This document shows, piece by piece, positions 45,858 to 55,952 of a stretch of DNA of 64,000 nt. Below the pieces are notes generated by a model. It ran no database searches and was not told where the DNA came from. It was given only the letters and a program-made list of their open reading frames with translations. The stretch spans positions 1-64,000 of the forward strand of contig JAEYXX010000161.1 in assembly GCA_023431055.1 (NCBI GenBank), given 5' to 3'. The first letter of the stretch is position 1. Every line of letters starts with the position of its first letter. The position numbers and the translations under genes were made by a program. Source of the stretch: Pseudomonadota bacterium. GTDB lineage: Bacteria; Pseudomonadota; Gammaproteobacteria; Pseudomonadales; Pseudomonadaceae.

Positions 45858-46751
45858 TCAGGCTGGGCAGCCCAGCCGCTCGCTGAGGAAATCGAGAAAG
45901 CAGGTGATGCGCGAGGCCAGCGCGGTGTTGCGGTAGTACACCGCGTTGATTGGCTGACGTACCTCCACGCGCTGTTCGGCCAGCACCTCCACCAGCGCGC
46001 CGCTGGCGCGAGCGGTATCGGTCATGAAGTCCGACAGGCACACCATCCCCTCGCCGGCCAGCGCCAGTTCGAGAATGGTGTCGCCGCTGGAGGCACGCAG
46101 GCTCGGAGTAATGCGCCAGCGCTCGCCAAGGGCATGACGCAGCGGCCACTCATTGAGGCTGTCGGGTTCGGTGAAACCGATCAGGCTGTGTCCGGGCAGC
46201 TCTTCGGTGCGTAGCGGTGTGCCATGCCTGCTTAGGTACTCCGGGCTGGCCAGAACGCGACGATAGCTGTGACACAGCGGCCGGGCGTGCAGGCTGGAGT
46301 CCGGCAGGTGGCCGATGCGGATGGCCAGGTCGGTGCGCCGTTCCAGCAGATCGATGATGCGGTCGTCGCTGTTCAGCTCAAGTTCGATTTGCGGGTAAAG
46401 CGCGCGGAATTCGCCGATCAGCGGCACGATCGCATGCAGCATGAAGGGCGAGGCGGTGTTGATTCGCAAACGCCCTGCTGGTGCCTGGCTGCGCAGGGTC
46501 ATCTGTTCCTCGGCTTCCTCGACGCTGGTGAGGATGCGCCGCGCCTGAGCCAGGAACACCTCGCCCTCTTCGGTCAGCTCCAGGCGCCGGGTGGTGCGGC
46601 GCAGCAGGGTGACACCGAGCTTTTCCTCCAGGCGACTCAGCGCGCGGCTGACACCCGAGGCGGTTTGTTCCAGCTGCTCGGCCGCGGCGCTGATCGAACC
46701 GCTGTCGACCACGCTGACGAAGGCGAGCATTTCTTCCAGGCTGGTCTTCAT
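45858..46751 (-). CDS. LysR-type transcriptional regulator
   Basis: 297 residues. The winged helix (LEEMLAFVSVVDSGSISAAA through ASGVSRALSRLEEKLGVTLL) is of the CrgA/AaeR-like subgroup, followed by the effector-binding domain. Divergent from the aldo/keto reductase gene, which it probably controls. A candidate binding site sits next to its own start at 46754-46768, suggesting autoregulation. Confidence 0.88.
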   Translation of the reverse strand: MKTSLEEMLAFVSVVDSGSISAAAEQLEQTASGVSRALSRLEEKLGVTLLRRTTRRLELTEEGEVFLAQARRILTSVEEAEEQMTLRSQAPAGRLRINTASPFMLHAIVPLIGEFRALYPQIELELNSDDRIIDLLERRTDLAIRIGHLPDSSLHARPLCHSYRRVLASPEYLSRHGTPLRTEELPGHSLIGFTEPDSLNEWPLRHALGERWRITPSLRASSGDTILELALAGEGMVCLSDFMTDTARASGALVEVLAEQRVEVRQPINAVYYRNTALASRITCFLDFLSERLGCPA

Positions 46752-46753
46752 TG

Positions 46754-46768
46754 TTGATCTTCAGTCAA
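46754..46768. promoter_or_regulatory. Candidate LysR-type operator
   Basis: TTGATCTTCAGTCAA: TTGA-N7-TCAA palindrome containing T-N11-A, three bases upstream of the LysR start. Its five-base inner spacer excludes a proper FNR-type box. Confidence 0.45.
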
Positions 46769-46949
46769 AGGTGTTTGCGGAGTTTCCGGCTTTTTCCGCA
46801 GGAGTCTGGCGCGGATACTGCGCCACCTCAACCCCGCTCGCCGCCAGGCAAGGTTCTGCAACTTTTGCCTGATCGATGCTGCCGAATCTTTCGATACCCG
46901 TTGCGCCCCGATGCTCGGCCAGCGTTTCCCGATCTATGAGGAGCTTCTC

Positions 46950-47753
46950 ATGAAATTCATTCCCCCCTTCGGCCTCGGCACCTTCCGTCTCAAGGATCAG
47001 GTTGCCATCGACTCGGTGCGCACCGGTCTTGAGCTGGGCTACCGGCATATCGACACGGCGCAGATCTACTGCAACGAGGCCGAGGTCGGCCAGGCCATTG
47101 CCGACAGCGGCGTGGCGCGTGACGAGCTGTTCGTCACCACCAAGGTGTGGACCGAGAACCTCGGCAGTGGCCGGGTGATTCCCAGCCTGCGCGAGAGCCT
47201 GCAGCGCCTGGGCTTGGAGCGTGTCGACCTGACCCTGATCCACTGGCCGTCGCCGAATGACGAGATTCCCGTGGCGCAGTACCTGGGCGAACTGCTCGAG
47301 GCCAAACGCCAAGGTCTGACCGCGGCCATCGGTGTGTCCAACTTCACCATCGCCCATCTGCGCGAAGCCATCGATGCGGTGGGTGTGGAGGAGATCGCCA
47401 CCAATCAGGTGGAAATCCATCCGCTGCTGCAGAACCGCAAGTTGGTGGAATTCGCTCGGCAGCAGGGTATCCATCTGACCGCGTACATGCCGCTGGCTTA
47501 CGGCAAGGTGCTGGCCGAACCGGAGATCCAGCGCATCGCCGCCGCCCATGGCGCCAGCCCGGCACAGGTTGCCCTGGCTTGGTCGCTGCAGCGGGGCTAT
47601 ACGGTGATCCCCTCCTCGACCAAGCGCGAGAACCTGGCCGCCAACCTGGCCGCTGCCGAGCTGCGCCTGAGCACCGAAGACATGGCAGCTATCGAGGCGC
47701 TGGATCGTGGTGAGCGCGTTGCCAACCCAGGCTTTGCGCCGCGCTGGGATTGA
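46950..47753 (+). CDS. dkgB: Aldo/keto reductase (DkgB-like)
   Basis: 267 residues from the ATG at 46950, with GAGGAG upstream. Catalytic residues of the family are visible: Asp and Tyr in [11 protein letters not shown], Lys in [10 protein letters not shown] and His in LIHWPSPN; the NADP tail motif is [15 protein letters not shown]. It matches the 2,5-diketo-D-gluconate reductase B group, which also reduces methylglyoxal and other aldehydes. Divergent LysR gene is the likely regulator. Confidence 0.88.
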   Translation: MKFIPPFGLGTFRLKDQVAIDSVRTGLELGYRHIDTAQIYCNEAEVGQAIADSGVARDELFVTTKVWTENLGSGRVIPSLRESLQRLGLERVDLTLIHWPSPNDEIPVAQYLGELLEAKRQGLTAAIGVSNFTIAHLREAIDAVGVEEIATNQVEIHPLLQNRKLVEFARQQGIHLTAYMPLAYGKVLAEPEIQRIAAAHGASPAQVALAWSLQRGYTVIPSSTKRENLAANLAAAELRLSTEDMAAIEALDRGERVANPGFAPRWD

Positions 47754-47826
47754 GCCGTGCGTGTGGGTGCGCATGGCGCACCTGACCACGAATGTGTGAG
47801 AGAGGCTTTAGCCGCGACTCTGGTTT

Positions 47827-48570
47827 CTATCTGCCGCCAGCTATATCGATCAGCGCCCCGGTGGTGTAGCTGGCTTTATCACCGAGCAGCCAGACGATCG
47901 CCTCGGCGACTTCCTCGGCCCGCCCGGCGCGCCCCAACGGTGTCGCCTTGCCCAAACGCTCGGCGCGATCCGGCTGGCCGCCGCTGGCGTGGATCTCGGT
48001 ATCGATAAGCCCCGGACGCACGGCATTGACCCTCACGCCTTCGCCACCCAGCTCCTTGGCCAGGCCACGAGTCAGCACGTCCATGGCGCCCTTGGCCCCG
48101 GCATAGTCGACGTATTCGAAGGGCGAACCGAGGCTGGCGGCTACCGATGACACCAGCACCATCGAACCGCCGTCGCCACCGCGGCTACGGGCCATGCGCC
48201 GCGCACCTTCGCGAGCGGTCAGGTAGCTGCCCAGCACGTTGACATCGAACATACGGCGCAGGCGCTCGCCGCTCATCTCCAGTAGCGGCATGGGCGGCGC
48301 GACGATCCCGGCGTTGACCACCAGGCCGTGCAGCGGGCCGAGTTCGTCCATTGCCTCGAACAGGCGCTGTACATCCTCTTCGCGCGCGACATCACCGGGC
48401 AGGGCTATGGCCTTGCCGCCCATGGCTTTGATCTGCGCCACCACCTCATCGGCGGCGGCGCGGTCGCTGCGGTAGTTGATGCCTACCGTCCAACCCTGAG
48501 CGGCGGCCAACAAGGCAGTGGCGCGACCGATGCCGCGGCTGGCGCCGGTAATCAGCAGGTTCTTGCTCAT
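47827..48570 (-). CDS. SDR-family oxidoreductase
   Basis: 247 residues. Rossmann motif ITGASRGIGRATALLA, NAG motif VVNAGIVAPP, catalytic Ser in VLVSSVAASLG and Y-x3-K in DYAGAKGAMD. The C-terminal ASYTTGALIDIAGGR is typical of FabG-like sugar or polyol dehydrogenases. Substrate unknown. It ends shortly after a REP-like fragment and starts 43 bases after the DASS transporter stop, same strand, so co-transcription is possible. Confidence 0.88.
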   Translation of the reverse strand: MSKNLLITGASRGIGRATALLAAAQGWTVGINYRSDRAAADEVVAQIKAMGGKAIALPGDVAREEDVQRLFEAMDELGPLHGLVVNAGIVAPPMPLLEMSGERLRRMFDVNVLGSYLTAREGARRMARSRGGDGGSMVLVSSVAASLGSPFEYVDYAGAKGAMDVLTRGLAKELGGEGVRVNAVRPGLIDTEIHASGGQPDRAERLGKATPLGRAGRAEEVAEAIVWLLGDKASYTTGALIDIAGGR

Positions 48571-48613
48571 GGAACAGGCTCCTTGTCAGGTTCCCGCTCA
48601 GATTACTCGTTCG

Positions 48614-50092
48614 TCACATCCAGCCCAACCAGCGCCACCAGGTCAGGGCAAACACCAACATCAGCCCGTAGCCAATCAGCGTCAGCCAGATCCCGGTACG
48701 CAGAAATTGCCGGGCGTCGAAGGTTTCAGTGCCGATGCAGACCATGTTCTGCGGTGCGTTGATTGGCAACAGGAAGCCGAAGCTGACCACGTAGCCGAGC
48801 AGCATGCTCATGCCCAGCGGATTGATGTCGCCGCCAAGTTGCAGTAGCAGGGCAATCATGATCGGTAGCATGGCCGAGGTCAGCGCCGTGGCGCTGGCGA
48901 AGCCCAGGTGAATGATGATCAGAAAGGCACCGAGCACGGCGAACACCCAGAACGGTGACAGCGCTTCCATGCCCAGATTCGCCACCAGCAGCTTGGCCAG
49001 CCAGGTGCCCGCACCGGTAGCCAGCACCGCGCCGCCGAGGCTGATGCCAACGCCGAAGACGATCACCGTACCCCATGGAATACGTGGCTGCGCCTGCTTC
49101 CAGCTCATCACACCAAGCCCAGGCATCAGCAAGGCCGCCAGGCCGACCAGCGTCGTGGAGGCCGTGTCGAAGGCGTGCAGCTTGCCCTCGGTGGCCCAGA
49201 AGCCCAGCAGCGTCAGGACGATGGCCAGCAGCTTGCGTTCGTTGCCGGTCATTGGCCCAAGCTCGCTCAGCGCCTTGCGCACCGCCTCCTTGCCGCCCTC
49301 GATGTGCTCGGTTTCCGGCGGCATCACACGCAGGATCACCCAGTACAGCACTGCCGACATCAGCAGACTCCAGGGCGCCCCGGCGATCAGCCAATCGGTC
49401 CAGGTCACCGACTGGCCGAGCAGTTTCTGCATGAAACCGGCGGTGAGCAGGTTCTGCGCCGCCGAGGTCTGGATGCCGACGTTCCAGATACTGGTGGCCT
49501 GGGCGACCAGAATCATGATGCCGCCGGCGAAGGACGAGCGCTTGCCGACACCGAAGGCGGCGATCACGCCCATCATGATTGGCACCACGCAGGCCACTCG
49601 CGCCGTGGCGCTGGGCACGATGAAGCTGAGCAGGATAGTCACCACGATGGCACCCAGGAGTACGCGATGGGTGCTGGCGCCGACCTTCGACAGGGTCAGC
49701 AGGGCGATGCGCTTGTCCAGTCCGGTCTGGGTCATCGCCGCAGCGATGAACAGCGCCGCCGCCACCAGGGCCAGTGCCGAGTTGGCGAAGCCGCCGAGCG
49801 CCATGCCCAACGCATCCTTGGTACCGATCAGCTTGTCCGGGTCGGCCAGGGTCGGCGCACTGCCGAGCAGGAAAGCCATCAACGCCAGGATCATGATGGC
49901 GCTGACCTCGTAACTCACCGTCTCGCTGATCCACACGATCACGGCGAAGGCGAGGATCGCCAGCATGCGCTGGCCGGCAATCGGGAGCCCGGCCTGCGCC
50001 GGCAGAAGTACGATGCTCAGCCCGACGAGCACGGCCAGAAGCAGTCCCCAGGGCAAGCGAAAGGGTGATTGGGACACAGTGGTTGCAGACAT
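48614..50092 (-). CDS. DASS (SLC13) family anion transporter
   Basis: 492 residues with about 12 membrane segments. Family features are VIVWISETVSYEVSAIMILA, the SNS/NTT-like pore repeats around SFIVPSATARVACVVPIMMG, and FLLPINAPQNMVC near the C-terminus. These carriers import dicarboxylates, sulfate or phosphate with Na+. The serine/threonine signature of true dicarboxylate members is not intact to my eye, so an inorganic or unusual anion is possible. Divergent from a SulP gene across 299 bases. Confidence 0.85.
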   Translation of the reverse strand: MSATTVSQSPFRLPWGLLLAVLVGLSIVLLPAQAGLPIAGQRMLAILAFAVIVWISETVSYEVSAIMILALMAFLLGSAPTLADPDKLIGTKDALGMALGGFANSALALVAAALFIAAAMTQTGLDKRIALLTLSKVGASTHRVLLGAIVVTILLSFIVPSATARVACVVPIMMGVIAAFGVGKRSSFAGGIMILVAQATSIWNVGIQTSAAQNLLTAGFMQKLLGQSVTWTDWLIAGAPWSLLMSAVLYWVILRVMPPETEHIEGGKEAVRKALSELGPMTGNERKLLAIVLTLLGFWATEGKLHAFDTASTTLVGLAALLMPGLGVMSWKQAQPRIPWGTVIVFGVGISLGGAVLATGAGTWLAKLLVANLGMEALSPFWVFAVLGAFLIIIHLGFASATALTSAMLPIMIALLLQLGGDINPLGMSMLLGYVVSFGFLLPINAPQNMVCIGTETFDARQFLRTGIWLTLIGYGLMLVFALTWWRWLGWM

Positions 50093-50165
50093 GAGCGCAA
50101 GACTCCGGCAAATGACTCAGGCGCACTATGAGCCTCTAGCACGGGCCATACATTGCTTCGTGTCA

Positions 50166-50213
50166 GTGTTGCGCAGAACTTGAGGGCACCTGACGAGACA
50201 GCCTGCGCAACAC
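50166..50213. repeat. Inverted repeat in the DASS/SulP intergenic region
   Basis: GTGTTGCGCAG at 50166-50176 and CTGCGCAACAC at 50203-50213, perfect 11-bp arms with 26 bases between. The surrounding 299-base gap between the divergent transporter genes (50093-50391) shows no gene. The repeat could be an operator for both genes. Confidence 0.5.
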
Positions 50214-50391
50214 CGTTATCTACTTCGGGTTCGTCGTCGAGATGAAGGCGTGCACAAGCGCGTGGCATCGGTTACGCAAGCCTCGGATTTCGCACGGTCA
50301 CTCGGTCGATGGCTACCAAGCAGCCCCTGCGCATGACGGCAAATACCTTAGGGGTTACCATGCGCGCCCATTCGCTTGTCCATAGCCACTC

Positions 50392-51834
50392 ATGAAACCC
50401 GCCTCTCTGCGCGCCGACCTGCTGGCCGGCCTGACCTCGTCCTTCGCCCTGGTGCCCGAGTGCATCGCCTTCGCCCTGGTGGCGCAGCTCAACCCGCTGA
50501 TGGGCCTGTACGGCGCCTTCATCATCTGCACCCTCACGGCGCTGTTCGGTGGCCGGCCAGGGATGATCTCCGGCGCGGCCGGTTCGATGGCGGTGGTGAT
50601 CGTCGCCCTGGTGGTGCAACACGGTGTGCAGTACCTGCTCGCCACGGTGCTGCTCGGTGGCCTGATCATGCTGGCGTTCGGCCTGTTGCGTCTGGGCAAG
50701 CTGATCCGCATGGTGCCGCACCCGGTGATGCTCGGCTTCGTCAACGGCCTGGCGATCGTCATCGCGATGTCGCAACTGGAGCACTTCCATACCGACAGTG
50801 GCTGGCTGCAGGGCGCCGCGCTGTCCTGGATGCTCGGGCTGGTGGCGCTGACCATGGCGGTGGTCTACCTGTTACCGAAGCTGACCCGCGCGGTACCGCC
50901 TGCGTTGGTGGCGATTCTCGGCGTCGGCTTGCTGGTGTACCTGCTCGACCTGCCTACGCGCACCCTTGGCGACATGGCGCACATCGCCGGCGGCTTGCCG
51001 CAGTTCGCCCTGCCGGACATTCCCTGGAATCTGGAAACGCTGCAAATCATCGCGCCTTACGCGGTGTTGATGGCGTTGGTCGGCCTGCTGGAAACCCTAC
51101 TGACCCTCAACCTCACCGACGAGATTACCCAGAGCCGCGGTATGACCAACCGTGAGTGCGTGGCGCTCGGTGCGGCCAACATGGTCTCCGGCGCGTTCGG
51201 CGGCATGGGCGGCTGCGCGATGATCGGCCAGACCGTGATCAACCTCAGCTCTGGCGGGCGTGGTCGGGTTTCCGGCGTGGTCGCCGGGGTGATGATCCTG
51301 CTCTTCGTGCTGTTCCTTTCGCCACTGATCGAGCGCATTCCGCTGGCGGCGCTGGTGGGAGTGATGTTCGTGGTGGCGCAGCAGACCTTCGCCTGGGGCT
51401 CGCTGCGCGTGGCCGGCAAGGTGCCGGCCAACGATGTGCTGGTGATCGTCGCGGTGACCACCATCACCGTCGCCACCGACCTGGCCACGGCGGTGCTTTG
51501 CGGCATCGTCATCGCCGCGCTCAACTTCGCCTGGCAGCACGCCCGCGAGCTGTATGCCGACAGCGATATGCAGGCCGACGGCAGCAAGTTGTACCGCGCC
51601 CACGGCACGCTGTTCTTCGCCTCCTGCACCACCTTCCTGGCGCAGTTCGAGCCGGCCGATGACCCGCAGCAGGTGACCCTGGACTGCCGCCACCTGAGCT
51701 TCGTCGACTACTCGGCCATCGCCGCGCTGAAGACCCTGCGCGAACGCTACGAACGCGCCGGCAAGCACCTGCGCGTGGTGCACCTGTCCGAACGTTGCAA
51801 GCAGTTGCTCAAGCGGGCCGGCTCGGACCACTGA
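50392..51834 (+). CDS. SulP family anion transporter with STAS domain (second copy)
   Basis: 480 residues. N-terminal GLTSSFALVPECIAFALVAQ, a glycine-rich segment MVSGAFGGMGGCAMIGQTVI in the second half, and a STAS domain with VTLDCRHLSFVDYSAIAAL. It is only distantly similar to the SulP protein at 39543-41114. Members transport sulfate, bicarbonate or related anions; the substrate cannot be read. Monocistronic and divergent from the DASS gene. Confidence 0.9.
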   Translation: MKPASLRADLLAGLTSSFALVPECIAFALVAQLNPLMGLYGAFIICTLTALFGGRPGMISGAAGSMAVVIVALVVQHGVQYLLATVLLGGLIMLAFGLLRLGKLIRMVPHPVMLGFVNGLAIVIAMSQLEHFHTDSGWLQGAALSWMLGLVALTMAVVYLLPKLTRAVPPALVAILGVGLLVYLLDLPTRTLGDMAHIAGGLPQFALPDIPWNLETLQIIAPYAVLMALVGLLETLLTLNLTDEITQSRGMTNRECVALGAANMVSGAFGGMGGCAMIGQTVINLSSGGRGRVSGVVAGVMILLFVLFLSPLIERIPLAALVGVMFVVAQQTFAWGSLRVAGKVPANDVLVIVAVTTITVATDLATAVLCGIVIAALNFAWQHARELYADSDMQADGSKLYRAHGTLFFASCTTFLAQFEPADDPQQVTLDCRHLSFVDYSAIAALKTLRERYERAGKHLRVVHLSERCKQLLKRAGSDH

Positions 51835-52008
51835 GTCGCTGAACGCCCGGGTGCGGCCGCGATGTCGACGCCCGGCGACTATTGCTGGCAACTGTGATTG
51901 CCGTCACCTCGCTCTGTGGAGGGGTGGCAATACGCCTGCTAAGATCCGCCGCCAACTTAAATCGGTCGACAGGACGCGCCCGTACGGCCACGCACGCAAG
52001 GACTCAGC

Positions 52009-53505
52009 ATGAACAAGACCACCCTGGCCATCGCCATTCCCCTCGCCATCGTCGGCGCATCCGTCGCCGGCGCCTGGTACACCGGCACCCTGGTCGAGCA
52101 GCAACTGCAGGCAGCCATCAGTCAGGCCAACGCCTCGCTGACGCAGGAGGCGCCGCACCTCAAAGCCCAGATGCAGCTGGTCGAACTCGAACAGGGTGTC
52201 TTCTCCAGCCGCGCTCGCTACACCCTCAGTTTCTCTCTCGAAGCCGATGCGGAGCCGCTGACCCTGGCTTTCAGTGACAATCTTGAGCACGGCCCGTTTC
52301 CGCCCTCGCGTCTGGCAGCCGGCAAGCTCGCCCCGGTCATGGCGCAGAGCCACTTCAGCCTGGAGCGCAATGAGCTGACCGCGCCGCTGTTCGACGCGGC
52401 GGGCGGCAAATCGCCGCTTACCGGTGAAGTCGCGTTGAACTACGACCAGAGCCAGAAAGGCCGCATCGACTTGGCTGCGCTGCAGCACACTCATGCCGCA
52501 GGCACCCTGCGTATCTCCCCGGCCAGCCTGGACTTCAGCGGCTCCAGCGATAGGAAGCACATTAGCGCCAGCGGACAGCTGGCCGAGATGGATTTCGACT
52601 TCGCCGAGAGCAACCGCGGTGGGCCGGTCAGCGTGCAGTTGCGTGACCTGAGCCTGCAGGCCGACAAACAGGAAAACGCCAACGGCTTTGCTCTGGGCCC
52701 CAGCTCGGCCACGATCAAGCGCGTGATGATCCAGGCCTCGCAGGATCAGCAGATCGAACTGCAGGACGCAGTGATCGAGGAAGCCCTGACCCAGAACGGC
52801 AGCAGTCTGGATCAGAGCGTTGCCTATCGCGTCGGCCAGGTGCGGGTGCAGGAGCAGAACGTCGGCGGCGTGAAGTTGGCCCTCAGCGCCCGCCGAATTG
52901 ACGAGGCCGCGTTCAAGGCGCTCAAGGACGCCTATAACCAGCTGCTGCTGAGCAGCTTGGAAGGTCAGAAGCCAGGCAGCGACACCGAGGAAGAATTCAA
53001 AGACCTCACCCTGGCCCTGTTGGAAGGCGCCCCGGTGCTGGCTCTGGACGAATTTTCGCTGAACACCGCCAACGGCCAGGGCAAGGCCACGCTGTCGTTC
53101 AACCTGCGCAAGCCGGCAGAAGACGCCAGCAGCCCGGAGGAAATGGCACAGAGCGCACTGGCTGCACTGCAGGCCGATATCAGGTTGGACAAGGCGGTAA
53201 TCGGCGACCTGGCCACGGTTCAGGGGGCTTTGGAAGGCGCAGCCACTGGCGCTGCCGATGCACAAGCCATCGCCCAGCAGGCGCAAATGATGACTGAGAT
53301 GTTCAGCGGCATGGCGCTGGCGTCGCAGTGGGTAGTGGAAGATGGCAATGCCCTGCGCGGCTCGCTGGCCTATGCGGACGACAAGGTGACCTTCAACGGC
53401 AAGGCCATGAGCGTGGCCGAGTTCATGGCTTTCGCCACGGGTGCTGGTATGGGTATGAACGGTCTGGACGACGGCAGCGACTTGGAGCAATACGGCCTGG
53501 AATAA
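52009..53505 (+). CDS. YdgA/DUF945 family protein
   Basis: 498 residues. N-terminal membrane anchor (KTTLAIAIPLAIVGASVAGA) followed by a large periplasmic part. The opening AWYTGTLVEQQLQAAISQAN and the ELEQGVFSSRARYTL segment are typical of the YdgA (DUF945) family, and an AsmA-like repetitive beta character follows. The C-terminal ~60 residues are Met/Gly-rich (FMAFATGAGMGMNGLDDG). Role unknown; E. coli YdgA is an inner-membrane-associated protein without a defined function as far as I know. Confidence 0.87.
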   Translation: MNKTTLAIAIPLAIVGASVAGAWYTGTLVEQQLQAAISQANASLTQEAPHLKAQMQLVELEQGVFSSRARYTLSFSLEADAEPLTLAFSDNLEHGPFPPSRLAAGKLAPVMAQSHFSLERNELTAPLFDAAGGKSPLTGEVALNYDQSQKGRIDLAALQHTHAAGTLRISPASLDFSGSSDRKHISASGQLAEMDFDFAESNRGGPVSVQLRDLSLQADKQENANGFALGPSSATIKRVMIQASQDQQIELQDAVIEEALTQNGSSLDQSVAYRVGQVRVQEQNVGGVKLALSARRIDEAAFKALKDAYNQLLLSSLEGQKPGSDTEEEFKDLTLALLEGAPVLALDEFSLNTANGQGKATLSFNLRKPAEDASSPEEMAQSALAALQADIRLDKAVIGDLATVQGALEGAATGAADAQAIAQQAQMMTEMFSGMALASQWVVEDGNALRGSLAYADDKVTFNGKAMSVAEFMAFATGAGMGMNGLDDGSDLEQYGLE

Positions 53506-53520
53506 CCCCGGCCCACCTGC

Positions 53521-53553
53521 AAGCGCCCGCTGAATGCGGGCGTTTCTGTTTTT
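53521..53553 (+). terminator. Intrinsic terminator after the ydgA-like gene
   Basis: CGCCCGC, loop TGAAT, GCGGGCG, then TTTCTGTTTTT; 16 bases after the stop. Confidence 0.88.
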
Positions 53554-53638
53554 GCCCGGTTTAGCCACTGCGTCAGACAAGTCTCAAGTATCGCTGCGCT
53601 CAACCCAGGCTACCGAGTTATCGGTGCGATACGCGCAT

Positions 53639-53678
53639 GAAAAAGCCGCTGACGGAGCGATCCGTCAGCGGCTTTTTC
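53639..53678. terminator. Strong bidirectional terminator after trpA
   Basis: Perfect 18-bp stem (GAAAAAGCCGCTGACGGA and complement) with a GCGA loop; A-run and T-run flank it. It ends leftward trpBA transcription and backs up the terminator of the convergent gene. Confidence 0.93.
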
Positions 53679-53695
53679 ACTTGCCAGAGATAAGC

Positions 53696-54505
53696 TCAGC
53701 GGCGCGCGCCGCGCACCCCTTCGGCCAGCTCGCGGCACAGGCCGAGCACGCCGTCGATGGCCTGCTGCGGGCTCTTTGCCTCGGCGATCTTGTCGATCAG
53801 CGCCGAGCCGACCACCGCGCCCTCGGCGCGCTTGGCCACTTCCGCGGCGTGCTGCGGGGTGCGGATGCCGAAGCCGATGCACAGGGGCAGTTCGGTGTGG
53901 CGACGCAGACGCGCCACGGCTTCCTCGACGTGATCCATGGTTGCCGCACCGGCGCCAGTCACGCCGGCCACCGACACGTAGTAGACGAATCCGGAGCTGC
54001 CGGCCAGCACGGTGGGCAGGCGGTCGTCGTCGGTAGTCGGGGTGGTCAGGCGGATGAAGTCCATGCCTGCGCTCTGCGCCGGCTCGCACAGCTCGTCGTT
54101 GTGCTCCGGCGGCAGGTCGACCACGATCAGCCCGTCGACTCCAGCGGCCTTGGCGTCACTGATGAAGCGCTCGACGCCGTAGACGAAGATCGGGTTGTAG
54201 TAGCCCATCAGCACCAGCGGCGTGCTCTGGTTGCCTTGGCGGAACTCGCGAACCATCTGCAGCGTCTGGCGCATGCCCTGCTTGCCGGCCAGCGCGCGAA
54301 TGTTGGCGAGCTGGATGGCCGGGCCGTCGGCCATCGGGTCGGTGAACGGCATGCCCAGCTCGATCACGTCGGCACCGGCGTCCGGCAGGCCCTTGAGGAT
54401 GCTCAGCGAGGTGGCGTAGTCCGGGTCACCGGCGGTGATGAAAGTCACCAGGGCGGCGCGGTTTTCCGCTTTCAGTTCGGCGAAACGGTTCTGCAGGCGG
54501 CTCAT
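53696..54505 (-). CDS. trpA: Tryptophan synthase alpha subunit
   Basis: 269 residues. Catalytic Glu49 and Asp60 lie in [18 protein letters not shown], and the phosphate site is [10 protein letters not shown] plus [10 protein letters not shown]. It splits indole-3-glycerol phosphate and channels indole to TrpB. Its ATG overlaps the trpB stop by four bases. Confidence 0.97.
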   Translation of the reverse strand: MSRLQNRFAELKAENRAALVTFITAGDPDYATSLSILKGLPDAGADVIELGMPFTDPMADGPAIQLANIRALAGKQGMRQTLQMVREFRQGNQSTPLVLMGYYNPIFVYGVERFISDAKAAGVDGLIVVDLPPEHNDELCEPAQSAGMDFIRLTTPTTDDDRLPTVLAGSSGFVYYVSVAGVTGAGAATMDHVEEAVARLRRHTELPLCIGFGIRTPQHAAEVAKRAEGAVVGSALIDKIAEAKSPQQAIDGVLGLCRELAEGVRGARR

Positions 54506-55713
54506 GCGTGTTTCTCCTGTTCGCCCATGTGGTGCATCACGGTTTGCATGTCCTTGTCGCCACGACCGGACAGGTTGATCACCATCAGGTGATCCTTGGG
54601 CAGCTTGGGTGCACGTTTGAAGGCTTCGGCCAGCGCGTGGGCGCTTTCCAGGGCCGGGATGATGCCTTCCAGGCGGCAGCAGTGGTGGAAGGCTTCGAGG
54701 GCTTCGTCATCGCTGATCGGCACGTATTCGACGCGCTTGATCTCGTGCAACCAGGCGTGTTCCGGGCCGACGCCGGGGTAGTCGAGGCCGGCGGAAATCG
54801 AGTGGGCATCGGTGATCTGGCCGTCCTCGTCCTGCAGCAGGAAGGTGCGGTTGCCGTGCAGCACGCCCGGCGCGCCGCCAGCCATGCTCGCCGCATGCTT
54901 GCCGGTGTCGATGCCATGACCAGCCGCCTCGACGCCGACGATCTGCACGCCTTGGTCATCGAGGAAGGGGTGGAACAGACCGATGGCGTTGGAGCCACCG
55001 CCGATGCAGGCCACCAGCGAGTCGGGCAGGCGCCCTTCCTTCTCGAGGATCTGCTCGCGCACTTCGTTGCCGATCACCGACTGGAAGTCGCGCACCATGG
55101 CCGGGTACGGATGTGGGCCGGCAGCGGTGCCGATCAGGTAGAAGGTGTTGTGAACATTGGTCACCCAGTCGCGCAGGGCCTCGTTCATGGCGTCCTTGAG
55201 GGTGCCGGTGCCGGCAGTGACCGGGATCACCTCGGCGCCGAGCAGCTTCATGCGGAAGACGTTGGCCTGCTGGCGGTCGATGTCGGTGGTGCCCATGTAC
55301 ACCACGCACTGCATGCCGAAGCGCGCGGCCACGGTGGCAGTGGCCACACCGTGCATGCCGGCGCCGGTCTCGGCGATGATGCGCTGCTTGCCCATGCGCT
55401 TGGCCAGGAGGATCTGGCCGATGCAGTTGTTGATCTTGTGCGCGCCGGTGTGGTTCAGGTCTTCGCGCTTGAGGTAGATCTTCGCCCCGCCGAAGTGCTG
55501 GCTCAGGCGCTCGGCGTAATACAGCGGGCTGGCGCGGCCAATGTAGTCACGCTGGAAGTAGGCCAGTTCTTCGAGGAAGGCCGGATCGCTCTTGGCCTTC
55601 TCGTACTCGGCGGCCAGCGAGTTGATCAGCGGCATCAGGGTTTCGGCGACGAACTGACCGCCGAAGCGGCCGAACAGGCCGCGGGCGTCGGGGCCGGTGC
55701 GAAATGAGGTCAT
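54502..55713 (-). CDS. trpB: Tryptophan synthase beta subunit
   Basis: 403 residues. The PLP lysine is K93 in [11 protein letters not shown]; the PLP phosphate loop is GGGSNAIG, and [15 protein letters not shown] is the family start. AGGAG lies seven bases before the ATG. It condenses indole with serine. As in other pseudomonads trpBA forms a two-gene operon driven leftward from a TrpI-controlled promoter. Confidence 0.97.
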   Translation of the reverse strand: MTSFRTGPDARGLFGRFGGQFVAETLMPLINSLAAEYEKAKSDPAFLEELAYFQRDYIGRASPLYYAERLSQHFGGAKIYLKREDLNHTGAHKINNCIGQILLAKRMGKQRIIAETGAGMHGVATATVAARFGMQCVVYMGTTDIDRQQANVFRMKLLGAEVIPVTAGTGTLKDAMNEALRDWVTNVHNTFYLIGTAAGPHPYPAMVRDFQSVIGNEVREQILEKEGRLPDSLVACIGGGSNAIGLFHPFLDDQGVQIVGVEAAGHGIDTGKHAASMAGGAPGVLHGNRTFLLQDEDGQITDAHSISAGLDYPGVGPEHAWLHEIKRVEYVPISDDEALEAFHHCCRLEGIIPALESAHALAEAFKRAPKLPKDHLMVINLSGRGDKDMQTVMHHMGEQEKHA

Positions 55714-55767
55714 GGCGTGCTCCTTGTCGACAGCGTTGGGCTGGCAGGGCGAGTGAGTGATGGGGCC

Positions 55768-55773
55768 ATTCTA
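55768..55773 (-). promoter_or_regulatory. trpBA promoter -10 element
   Basis: TAGAAT on the minus strand, inside a small hairpin (ATGGGGC/GCCCCAT). The -35 region is poor, consistent with dependence on the activator TrpI, whose likely site is 40-65 bases further upstream. Confidence 0.6.
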
Positions 55774-55809
55774 GCCCCATGAGGAGCGGCGAAAAGCGAT
55801 TTGATTGAG

Positions 55810-55835
55810 ATGACTCGTCAGAAAATCTCACAGGT
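55810..55835 (-). promoter_or_regulatory. Probable TrpI binding site for trpBA (copy A)
   Basis: On the minus strand TGTGAGATTTTCTGACGAGTCA, centred ~60 bases before the predicted trpBA start site, where TrpI site I lies in P. aeruginosa. A near copy (56499-56521) precedes trpI itself. Confidence 0.6.
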
Positions 55836-55952
55836 CATGTCTGTGCGTCACGCCTCATTTCCATACTCGCCGCCGGGCGGTACAGAACTCGACCGCGCCA
55901 GATCAGTCCCAGCAGCTGCGGCCAGGGGGCCGTTCTTCCAGGGAGACAGCGA

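Noticed and set aside
46754..46768. Anr/FNR box between the LysR gene and dkgB
   Set aside because: TTGAT and GTCAA are separated by five bases, not four; it fits a LysR-type palindrome better.
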